Source: Druceiella hillmani (taxonomy: Eukaryota > Arthropoda > Insecta > Lepidoptera > Hepialidae). Taken from it: a stretch of DNA of 64,000 bases. The translations under genes were made by a program, and so were the position numbers. The stretch lies in assembly GCA_039881145.1 (NCBI GenBank), contig JAYKKI010000090.1:9279501-9343500 (forward strand). Reading direction: 5' to 3'. The notes beneath the pieces are model-generated. The model had not been told where the DNA came from, searched no databases, and was given only the letters and a program-made list of their open reading frames with translations. Below are positions 1 through 12,775 of the stretch, piece after piece. Each line of letters starts with the position of its first letter. The stretch's first letter is position 1.

Positions 1-285
1 TCGACTTTTAAAACTTAGTTCCGTTTACAAAAATGTATATAGCATCATGTGTGACTTGATCAAGCAGATGCATTTATAATTTTTTATATAATATATAATT
101 TTTATATATTATAAAAAAATAATATATAATTAATATATAATTTTTTTCCATAATACTTTTAGATAAAGCAAAGAAAAAATGTTTTATAATTGTCTTAATT
201 TAAGTGAAACTATATTTAGCCGAGTTGGAACGAATACGTAAATTGAAATTACATTTAATGGTATGAGTATTACCTATTTTAGAAA
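1..285. other. AT-rich flank, no gene seen
   Basis: Short AT-rich runs around 80-150 and no convincing coding or RNA feature. It lies outside the inverted repeats that start at 286. Confidence 0.6.
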
Positions 286-292
286 CCACCTA

Positions 293-324
<32 letters not shown>

Positions 325-345
325 CATATATATATTATATTAGGT

Positions 346-347
<2 letters not shown>
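286..347. repeat. 62-bp inverted repeat with (AT)n core
   Basis: The 14-nt arms CCACCTAATATAAT (286-299) and ATTATATTAGGTGG (334-347) are exact reverse complements about a core of alternating AT. The heptamer TAGGTGG recurs at 413-419, the outer tip of the mariner-like element, so this may be a stranded extra tip or a minimal fold-back made from it. Confidence 0.7.

Positions 348-410
<63 letters not shown>
348..410. repeat. (AT)n microsatellite at left transposon end
   Basis: An uninterrupted AT run that directly abuts the left inverted terminal repeat at about 412. It matches the AT run at the other end of the same element, as expected for a transposon that targets TA dinucleotides. Confidence 0.9.
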
Positions 411-411
<1 letters not shown>

Positions 412-413
<2 letters not shown>

Positions 414-818
414 AGGTGGCTGGTGCGACAAACGGAAATGGGAGGTAGTCGGAATCAATTGGAATATATTTGCCTTAAAAACTATTAGCCTAAATCTCAC
501 CGGTTTTTTTTATTTCTTTTCTTTTAACTGTTTTTAAAAAATTCCCAAAAATCAACGGTTTTGACTACATAACTTTTTCTATGAATTATTTCTCATGTAA
601 TCCTGATCTGAAAACTACCCTATAAGTCTCAAGTAATATCAAACAAAAAAGTAATGCTCTTTTAAAATTATGAAATCAGGTAAAAAAATCTAACATTTTA
701 ACTTTGCACGCACACTAAAAAAAAAACAAAAAAAATATTTAGGGATTTCTAATGCTTGAAACAACTGTGCCATTTAAACTTCTTTCCATCTATGTATCAC
801 ACGTTACACAAAACTATA
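412..818 (+). repeat. Left terminal inverted repeat
   Basis: It pairs with 2637-3024 over its whole length with scattered substitutions and small indels (about 75% identity by eye, not computed). The best block is 659-687, identical in reverse complement to 2763-2791. The outer tip reads TTAGGTGGCTGGTGCGAC, against AGTGGATGGTCAGAC for the right end. The inner boundary is soft. Confidence 0.8.
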
Positions 819-1000
819 TATTGTCTAACAAAATCGTCTTTAAACTAAAAAAGTACTTGCACGAGTCTTTTGTTTGGTTGGTTAGTCGAGACTTCGCTTT
901 CTTTGCGTGTTGTCATGTTTCGAACGTATTGTTGATCTTGATTTTGAAGTTTTACATCTCGTTATGTTGTGAAAAGTAGTAGTCGTGACAAACATAGCTT

Positions 1001-2341
1001 ATGACAAATATAGCAAACATAATTTACCAAAAGCTGTATCCTACGAGAAGATTACCCAGCCATGATACCTTTGTAAATAACTATCGACGACTACGGGAAA
1101 CCAGCAATTTGCAACACCGTAAACCAGGAGTCCGCGGAAGACCACATAATATCGCTGTGGATGAAATAATTTTAGCGGCGTTTAATAACGATTCCACTAC
1201 CAGTATAAAAAAAGTTGCTGCGAAACCAGGAGTTTCCGGGTGGAAAGTGTGGGCAGCCATTCATGTAGATAGCAGGCATCCATTTCACTACACACCAGCG
1301 CAAGGTAATTATGAGATCTAATCTTCTCTTATAAATCTAAAAGATAATAATCGTTAGGAATAGAGTTTCATGTAGCACGGTTGTTAAAGGTCAAACCTTA
1401 TACAATGCCATATTTAATAGATGTAGCTGAATTTTAGGTTTAAAAATAGTTTTGATTCCATACGTCACAAAGAATTTAGATTTGTTATTGCGTAACTTTA
1501 TGAAATGTTTTTTACTAGGACTCATGAAGGAGTTGAAGAAATATGGAAGGAGATTGGTGTACGGCAGAGCCCATAATAACAGCAGAGCTTCAAGAAGGAC
1601 TATGGAAGGAGATGAAGAATTTAATCTACAATTTTGCCGCTTCTTGCTTAATGCGGATATTGAAGACGGTCAGTTTCTTAAGAGCATTTTACGGACGGAC
1701 GAGTCAAAATTCATACGTGAAGGGGTTTTTAATCAACACAACATTTATTATATTCCCAAAAGAATTTTTGGGAATATAGTGAATGTATTCCCAAAGACCA
1801 GAATCCACACAAAATCAGACCAACTTTACATCAGAGGCGATTTAGTGTTAAAGTTTGACAGGTGTGATCAGTAGACACTTGGTTCATCCACATTACTCGC
1901 CTGACAATCTTAACGGAGAGAACTATTTGGAATTTTTATAGAATGACCTCCCAGAACTTATGACTGATGTTCCTATTGTAGATGGAGACAGGCCGATTGT
2001 ATATAAAAATGATGGTTTTCCTGCATACTACCGAACAATAATTAGAGAACATCTCGATAACCTATTCCTTAATTCGTAGATAGGAACACTTGGACCAATC
2101 GTATGGTCCGCGAAGTCCCCAGAATTCACACTTCTTGATTTTTTATGCCTGGTGACTAGTTAAAGAGTTTATGTATCAAATTTAGATTACAACCAAAGAA
2201 CATTTAATTGAAAAAGTTAATATGGCATTTGATACCATGAAGGAAGAGATGCGGCTTCATAAAATAATGCTTGAAATACGACGGAGATGTCGGAAGTACA
2301 TAAGAAATAGGGGTGCATATTTTGAACAAAATTTAGGCTAA
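1001..2341 (+). pseudogene. Broken mariner-like transposase, D..D(41)D type
   Basis: The product would cut and rejoin the element at its inverted repeats. The N-terminal helix-turn-helix region reads from 1001 (segments RRLRETSNLQHRKPGVRGRP and SIKKVAAKPGVSGWKVW). A stretch of about 250 bp (1310-1590) then has no recognisable homology, and its GT at 1305 and AG at 1517 could mimic an intron. The catalytic core resumes with LQFCRFLL and ILRTDESKF (first Asp, codon 1698-1700), then NLNGENYLEFL, the second Asp in YKNDGFPAY (2011-2013), and the third in LLDF (2137-2139), 41 residues further on. The C-terminus ends ...YFEQNLG with a stop at 2339-2341. Breaks: frame changes near 1310-1590, between about 1800 and 1870, and after 2139, plus in-frame stops at the positions of FL*NDLPEL and NS*IG. 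It cannot make a functional enzyme. Family membership is firm from motif order; the subfamily is inferred. Confidence 0.85.
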
Positions 2342-2636
2342 TAACTTATATATTACCACTTTTAACTTACTTTATACTTTTACCTTATTTGTGATAAAAA
2401 AGGTATGTAGATATTTTTTTTTACAATCACACACAGTCTTCTTCTTCATAGTTAAGGACTGTGCTTGGTACTTAGAGAGGTGTTAAGATAAATTAATTCA
2501 ATACATGGTATTACTGAATAAAGCATGCTTCATATTTTCCGATATTAAGTGACGTTAGCCTGTGCAGCCTTAGAAAATTAATACTGAGTTATAAAAACAT
2601 GAGAAGCAATGAATCTAGTTTAGCCGTGAAGTATAT

Positions 2637-3020
2637 GCAAAATTTTATGTGATATATGATACATCGTTGTAAAGAAAATTGAAAGACGCAGTTTTTGCAA
2701 CCATTAGAAATTCCTAAATTTTTTTGTTTTTTTTAGGGCGCGTGGACAGTTAAGGTGTTAAGTTTTTTACCTGATTTCATAATTTTAAAAGAAATAAATT
2801 GGGACATATATGTTTGTTTTTATATCAGGAATACATAATACTTTAGATTTAAGAAATAATACATAAACATTTATGAAGTCAAGAGTTGATTTTTTGGAAT
2901 TTCTGAAAGAAAGTTTAAAAAATGACATGAAAAAACCGGTAAGACTTAGATTAATAGTTCTTAAGGCAAATATGTTCCAAATGATCCCAACTACTTCTCA
3001 TTTATGTTTGTCTGACCATC

Positions 3021-3024
<4 letters not shown>
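2637..3024 (-). repeat. Right terminal inverted repeat
   Basis: Reverse complement of 412-818 with moderate divergence. The outer tip ends at CCAC (3020-3023) directly against the AT run. A 70-codon open frame at 2873-3085 lies inside it and runs into the microsatellite; it is not a gene. Confidence 0.8.

Positions 3025-3075
<51 letters not shown>
3024..3075. repeat. (AT)n microsatellite at right transposon end
   Basis: A pure alternating AT run of about 50 bp touching the right inverted repeat. See the matching tract at 348-410. Confidence 0.9.
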
Positions 3076-3077
<2 letters not shown>

Positions 3078-4194
3078 ATTCATGAATATACATACATGTA
3101 AATTCATGAGTAGTTTGACGAGAAAAACAGGCGAAATCCAATTCTACATTTCATAATTTCAAATATCCATAGAAATGTAACGTCAGAAGGGATGGAAAAA
3201 ATTATTCCAATTCACTCTAAGTATTCCCTCTAAAACCGCGCGGCCTTGGAAATAGAAATAGAAATACATGAAACATATTTTACGGAAGACAATTCCAGCA
3301 ATAAACCAATAAAAATATTGTTGTAAAATCATATAACGAGGGACACGTGATGGGAGTAAACATTATTTATAAATTATTTTTAAATAAAATATTTCTGTAC
3401 TTCTGAATGAATAAATGGATGGTGCAAGGTTATTGTGAAATGTGCAGAACTGTTTCATCTATTTCGGTATACTTTTTGCCATATACTTTTTGCTAAGTGA
3501 GTTCCACTGCGATTGAATGAACAATCCTAAATATACAATTTTGATGTAATATTGTTTATCTATTTTTTTTTAATCGTGTTAAGAGTAACACCATTTACAA
3601 AGACGTAAAAAGTACATATAATATTCTAATAAGTATGACATGCTAGTATGGAACCATTGTAAAAATCAGTATTAATACTGCATAGATATAATACCAATCA
3701 ATATTCCGATACGTATTTGAAATTTTATGATACCTGGAATATAATTTTTCAGGGCATGATAATTTTTCACTATGTGAGGGTAGAAATGAAAAACTAGGTT
3801 TATACGAAGTTAGTAACATAATATTACAAAGGAAAACTTATCCCATAAATTCTCCAAATGCTGTCATTTATGTAGAAAACTTTCTTAAATTTTCGAAATA
3901 TCTGATAAAGTAATGTAATAATGAAGTATCGTTCGTGTAGTCCGCATCAATTTATTTTTTAATGGAATATATATTTATTATTTATTAAAGATACCTTTCA
4001 AGTCCTTAAGAACTACTTTATAGTGAACAGGTCCAATGCATTCATAACAATGGTTTTTTTAAACATTTTATTACAAACAGCAACCAGTTTTGCTACGTTC
4101 AGTAAGATACGGACAGATACAGTTTCGTGGATTACTCAGTTATTTATTTATGTATATTAATGTATACATTTGATACATACTATGGACCTATTTC
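3076..4194. other. No gene seen
   Basis: AT-rich sequence with no open frame of note on either strand. The stretch 4139-4190 (TTATTTATTTATG...) may be the 3' part of the neighbouring SINE copy, but I could not find its end. Confidence 0.5.
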
Positions 4195-4312
4195 TAAGGG
4201 AGCAAGGGAGCCCTGCTCGACGAGCGGCCTGGATTGAACCCGGGTCCCCGTTGTGCGCCGTACTCTCATAGGCCGTATGCCTTGTGATCAATCCAGCGCA
4301 CTACGGTGACGT
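4195..4312 (-). mobile_element. tRNA-derived SINE head
   Basis: On the minus strand the segment starts near 4310. It carries an A-box-like TAGTGCGCTGG (4302 down to 4292) and, about 50 nt later, an excellent B-box GGGTTCAATCC (4241 down to 4231). That is the split RNA polymerase III promoter of tRNA genes. The acceptor and anticodon stems do not fold as a real tRNA and the segment continues past the B-box (GCCGCTCGTCGAGCAGGGCT), so this is a SINE rather than a tRNA gene. It is markedly GC-richer than its surroundings. I found no clear target duplication or poly(A) end. Confidence 0.7.
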
Positions 4313-7876
<3,564 letters not shown>

Positions 7877-10142
7877 CACGTAAGCATTGCACACTTTTTT
7901 GGGGGAATTTTTTTGTTGCATCATTGTAGTGTTTTCGAGAAATGGAAGGAATGGCAAGGGAGGGGGTTTGCTAAACCTCATTTTTCAAAACGCAAATTGT
8001 GTTCTATATAATAAAAGGTGAGGTTTAAAATTGAGAATATGAAAACATTTTATGGAGAATCAACTTATATCTTAACCTTAACTTAACCTTAAAAATTGTG
8101 ATAAACCTATACAAGATAATAATTACATTTTGGTACACAATTGTCCAAATTCATAAAAATTCAGCGTCAGGATAAATTTTGAGGTTCTGTAACTCAAGGA
8201 CTAGTTAGATAACGGTTTAATACAAGCTTATTAGTGAACCATTTCAGTCCTTTTACTATTAATTTATCAGTTATTTTGCGAAAATATTTTTGTGAACATT
8301 TGAAACGCTATTATTTTAAAGTTATTCATTGTGTTAAAAATGTTTTTAGTAAGAACTTAATTCTTTAGAAATAAAATATTTTTTTTATTCTAAACCTCGT
8401 ATTTTACGGAAGATAATAATAATTTGCATTTTTCCAATAAGGTAGCTTTATAATGAACCCCCCCCCCTTTATCATTTACGTCCATTTTCTGCAAATATTT
8501 TATTTATATCACCAAAAATTATAATTAAACAATCTGTGATCATAATAATGAATGTCATCTATATTTTTTTATCTATTATGGATATTATCGGTGAACTATA
8601 ACTAAGTCGCGTTTATTTAATATAATATTAAATTCTCAAAGGATTAGAACATTACAATAAATTATAATTATGTTGTGGTGGGAAATATAATTTCAATCCA
8701 TTTTTGTTAATTACGCATTAAATCAAATGAATAAGTCTCCACAAAGGCCCTGTACTTTACGAAATTTATTTCGCGTTAATAATTGGTTGTCAATTTTTTT
8801 CTATAAAATCTTAGGTATTCTTCTTCGCTTTGTGGCTATAAAAATGTAAAAGAAGTATATTATCAAAATCTACAAGCAATATTAAATGCCGCCAGCGAGA
8901 GGTAATCAGAATATAAATGTAAACTATGATGATTTAGCTACTTTATGTCAGAGTAAATACTTCATTTTTTGTAGCACGACTAGGCGTAGTGTTAAGCGCG
9001 CAATGGTAACTAAATGTGAATGGGTTTAAAATTAAATTTTTAGTCCCACCAACTACATATATCTATCGTTTTTCATGTTATCGTTTCAATTGCAATATTG
9101 CGTGTGAAGAAGGTAGAAAGATAAAAAAAGGGCGCGTGTACTTAAGTACGCGCGTGAGAAGTTATACTTCTTTGACATCAATAAAAAATAGTTTTTAATT
9201 GTATGCAAATAATAAATTACAATAAAATAATAAAAGGACTAGAAAAGGATAGTCAACACAGTCAATAAAGTTCAGTTTAAATTTGAAAAATTAAATAAAT
9301 AAATATTTATTTTCTTACATTAAGGGTAACATAAATTCCCTTATTATCCGAATGTTATTTTTAAATTATGTCCATTGCCATAGCATCTTCCGGTAATGAC
9401 AAATAATACATACGGATAGATAACCTCAATTATATTGGAGCACTAATTATATTGGAGCTCTTGAAAAAGTCTATAAACACAATTTTTTCACTAATATTTA
9501 CGAATAGTAAATATATTAATCAAAATATTGAATTTAAATCACTTCTGAATATAATTTATCAGCACATATATAAATCGCACTTATGTGAAACTAAAACACG
9601 TGTGCGAATGTAGTTTCGAGATTGCAACCGCTGCAACTTCATACTGTAACTTTTGTGTGACGAATCTTAAAATTTCACTCTCATAATTTTTTCATAACGC
9701 TCCTAAAGAAGTATAACTTCAAAAATGCGTATATTTTGTGCACAGCTGCACGTTAGCGAGATATTGCAACCTCATTTTCTCATTAGCACTCTAAACAAGA
9801 AATCACATCACAATCTTATTGGACAATATAAAACCCTTCATTGCTTAAATCTATTTTTTATGAGTGGCTTAAGCTCGGCCAATAATTTAAAAGTTCAAGA
9901 AAGGGCTTAACACCAGAGAGAGAGGCTTTTACCTTTTTCATAGAACATTGCAAACTGTTTTTTTCACACAGAAAAACTGTTGGTTAATTTTTTTGACCAA
10001 CGGTTTTCTTTGCAATAAAGTGGTGCAATAAAAAACACAGGTACTAAATTACATCAATAGTGCTTACTTACAATAGTAATTACAAAGTAAGCATTATTTT
10101 AAAAACAAAATCAACACTTTTATAATTCTAAAACTAATTGCT
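7877..10142. other. No gene seen; C homopolymer at 8458-8467
   Basis: Unique AT-rich DNA. The only oddities are a run of ten C (8458-8467) and a 14-nt direct repeat AATTATATTGGAGC near 9428 and 9446. Confidence 0.5.
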
Positions 10143-10144
10143 TA

Positions 10145-10195
<51 letters not shown>
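10143..10195. repeat. (AT)n microsatellite
   Basis: Alternating AT run of about 50 bp with one G near its left end and one C near its right end. Confidence 0.9.
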
Positions 10196-10198
<3 letters not shown>

Positions 10199-12490
10199 AA
10201 TATCATTATAAGTTTGTGAAGCAAAAAGTATATGGACAATTAATAACCTGAAAAAATGTCAAGATTATTAAAATGAAATTAAACACACTACGGATGTGGC
10301 AAAACTAAATACGTACCTATTCATAAACAAATTTGTTTCGCAACTAAATTAGTTTTGAATTACAAAACTCTAAACCAAAACCAACCGTTTTTCCTTTATA
10401 AGCTCCATTTGAAAATTTTTTTTCGACATTTTAGCACCGTATTTTTGAAAAATAACGGGAAGTTTATTGAGAATAAAAATCTCAAGATCATTTATTTAAA
10501 ATATTTTTTGGATACAAGTAATATTTCTAAATTAAAATGTTGAAAAACTCTTTTCGCCTATAAATCTTAAAAGAATACCTATAAGACTAAAATGGTCATC
10601 AATAAATTTATCGATCATGAAATTCCCTACAAATTTAACCTGTTTAGTTCTTTGTAAAACCAATAGAGGATCAAAGTTGGTCGTGACAATAATAATCGTA
10701 ACCCTTATATTGTTTTTTTTATGTACGGGGAAAATTAAGCGTTTTCGTTTTGACTTTACAAAAATTTAAGTAAATTTAACAATTAGTTTTACAAGAACTA
10801 TTTTTGCATATTATTGAAATGCTATATTTTGTAAAATATCAATTTTATTGCAATGAAAACATATTTGAATTTGGGAATTCAATTCTCTAAGAAAATATAG
10901 TTTTTTTAAATAAAGGCGGATACAGTCATGTTCCTTTCCTTCACTTCCTGCCATTTTCCAAACATGTTTAATTAAAGTCTGATATGACAAGAAACTAATA
11001 GTTTAGAAAATTTACAAATGTTGCCTAAAATTGTGGAAAAATCATAAAAATGATTATAACTTTTACAGTATTTGAGATATACTCGAAATTTCTACGCTAG
11101 TGAAAATATATTAGACAATATATTTACATGATGAAAAACCAAAATTAGTTTAATAGTAATACTACGTAACCCTAAATTTTTTATGTGACCAAGTTTTTAT
11201 GGAAACCCCTTAAACCGAGTTCTACTTATGCAAGAAAATTGTTTTGATTTTCAAGTTTGTGCTTTATTTTCGAAGTTCCACATTGATTTAAGACGGTTTA
11301 CGTTTACGAAAACGTTGATAATAAACGTGTATACATAATTTTTTTTAATATTTCTTTAAATTATATGTCTTTAAATTTATCACCATATTCATTCATCGTT
11401 CATTTGAATTAGAATAATAAAATAGGAATTAGTTAAATTAAAAAGACGCTATCATAAGACGCTCAGAATCGGTTGATTTAACGTCAATTAACCCTGTGAA
11501 ACTACAAAACCATGTATTTAACTACGCATAAGTGTAAGTGGAGCTAAGTTTAGTATTATCATGGAAATCTCTGACAGCCACTAATTACTTCTATATTTAA
11601 AGTATTTCTCATTTTCTGTGAAAAAATTGTTGTTTGTAATAAATAAATGTTTAGATGCAGGTGCGTGACTGAACATAATTTCTGTTTGCAAATTTATTAA
11701 ATAGACGACAGATTATTTATAAAATCAAGACTTCTTAAGGAAATATAATAATGGAATAATAATAATAATAACAATATTTAATTTTGCACTAGCCATTGAA
11801 AATAGACCGATCTATCTGGTTTGATATGTTCCCTTCTCCGTTCATGAGATTATGCGGGACTCGGGGCTACGACCCTTATCAGAATATTGACATAGAATTT
11901 TACTTGATTCGATTATTTATTTGCAGCAAACGATTTCACACGTTTTTTCCAATTGCCTTTAGATCGTTATTAGGCTAATAAAATGGAAAAAATTAAATAT
12001 TACACCATGAAAATAGAGGCAATGGCAAGGTTATTGTTGCACACAATACAATAGATTAATTACTTTGTGGAAACACAAAGCAATAACATTTGGGAAACGT
12101 GGGAAAACAATATGAAACATTTTGGTTTTGAGCAGTACAACTTTTACACAACTGATAAAAGATAAAGTTTGAATGTAAATCGAAGATGAGCCTCTAAAGA
12201 TCTGTATGATTAGAAAAAAAAAAATTAAAAGAAGCAATGAACGATTATTTTTATAAAGAAAATGTTTTAGCAAGAAGTTTCTACAGACAAAATTACGTCT
12301 ATTTGAGTTCCCTTCCATTAAATTCTAATAATATAGCAAATGACAAGAAAAAAAAAATCGTTCATAAAAAAGATAAAAATAAAATAAGAAACGCCAAGAA
12401 ACAGAAAGAAGTGGCAAGAGGATCTGCACAAAATGGAGACCGAGAACAGTAGTCGAGCATGAAAAAGGTTAGTTTTAATGGAAAATTGTT
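10196..12490. other. No gene seen; short (AAT)n at 11755-11771
   Basis: AT-rich filler with a small trinucleotide run. The open frames at 12031-12318 (minus) and 12237-12452 (plus) overlap each other, are Lys- and Phe-rich and match nothing I recognise. Confidence 0.5.
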
Positions 12491-12500
12491 ACTAAAAATT
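12491..12500 (+). repeat. Target-site duplication, left (copy 1)
   Basis: ACTAAAAATT, repeated exactly at 12766-12775, flanks the palindromic element. The match extends by CA on the right because the element itself begins CA. Confidence 0.85.
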
Positions 12501-12502
12501 CA

Positions 12503-12722
12503 CAATTAAATGAAACTACGTGATGTAGTATTATTTCTACTATCTTTAATTTCTTTACCACGACCTAGGTTTCGTTGTATTACAACATCTTCAGGTGGGA
12601 TATTAGCAAAGATCTTTGCTAATATCCCACCTGAAGATGTTGTAATACAACGAAACCTAGGTCGTGGTAAAGAAATTAAAGATAGTAGAAATAATACTAC
12701 ATCACGTAGTTTCATTTAATTG
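12503..12722. repeat. Perfect 220-bp palindrome, no spacer
   Basis: Two 110-nt arms are exact reverse complements with the axis between 12612 and 12613 (centre AGATCT). I checked this base by base and found no mismatch. A transcript from either strand would fold into a 110-bp hairpin. Such perfect spacerless palindromes are unstable, so it is either young or kept uniform by arm-to-arm conversion. Confidence 0.97.
12510..12719 (+). other. Open frame read identically from both strands
   Basis: Because of the palindrome, the plus-strand frame 12510-12719 and the minus-strand frame 12715-12506 encode the same 69-residue peptide. It starts MKLRDVVLFLLSLIS, a hydrophobic, signal-anchor-like stretch, and is polar afterwards. 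The same start survives at 63776 (stop after 24 codons), and the frame, without its ATG, at 58764. Differences between copies in the first 16 codons fall at Leu codons and are silent, but the sample is tiny. No family is recognised and there is no evidence of expression. Confidence 0.2.
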
Positions 12723-12765
12723 CGAATAATGAATTTCTACAAAATTAACGCCAAATATATTCAAC

Positions 12766-12775
12766 ACTAAAAATT
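12766..12775 (+). repeat. Target-site duplication, right (copy 1)
   Basis: ACTAAAAATT, identical to 12491-12500. Confidence 0.85.

Larger units (their letters stand above)
412..3024 (+). mobile_element. Mariner-like DNA transposon with long terminal inverted repeats (decayed)
   Basis: Seen: 412-818 and 2637-3024 are diverged reverse complements of each other, including one perfect 29-nt block (659-687 against 2763-2791). Between them lies a broken transposase reading left to right. Both outer ends abut (AT)n. Known: Tc1/mariner elements insert at TA and duplicate it. Inferred: a full-length but dead autonomous copy of about 2.6 kb. The roughly 400-bp inverted repeats are far longer than the approximately 30 bp usual for mariner. 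The spacing of the presumed catalytic residues (D..D with 41 residues to the third D) suggests the DD41D (rosa-like) branch, but that assignment rests on motif spacing only. Confidence 0.82.
12501..12765 (+). mobile_element. Palindromic fold-back element with 3' tail, copy 1 (265 bp)
   Basis: Structure: a palindromic body (perfect over 12503-12722; with one mismatch the pairing continues out to 12498/12727) is flush with the left end. A non-palindromic tail follows (TAATGAATTTCTACAAAATT..., 12727-12765). A 10-bp direct repeat flanks it. Copies at 58755-58920 and 63767-63970 share the left end, the tail and its terminus TATATTCAAY, each with its own 10-bp repeat, so these are real element boundaries. 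No transposase is encoded. The class is unresolved: the duplication length fits Mutator-like transposases, but the asymmetric ends do not form ordinary terminal inverted repeats. A retroposed hairpin RNA with a recognised 3' tail is an alternative. Confidence 0.88.

Noticed and set aside
279..500. Open frame with long Tyr-Ile repeats
   Set aside because: It is the (AT)n tract translated. The same holds for frames at 2873-3085, 7727-7981, 57953-58325 and 63520-63775.
752..979. 75-codon plus-strand frame upstream of the transposase
   Set aside because: It begins in the left terminal inverted repeat and has no match to the N-terminus of the transposase family; a chance frame.
4195..4312. A functional tRNA gene
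   Set aside because: A- and B-boxes are present, but the acceptor and anticodon stems do not pair and the segment runs on beyond the B-box.
12031..12452. Overlapping minus and plus frames next to the palindrome as a two-gene unit
   Set aside because: They overlap antisense, are dominated by Lys, Asn, Phe and Leu from AT-rich codons, and have no domain or start context.
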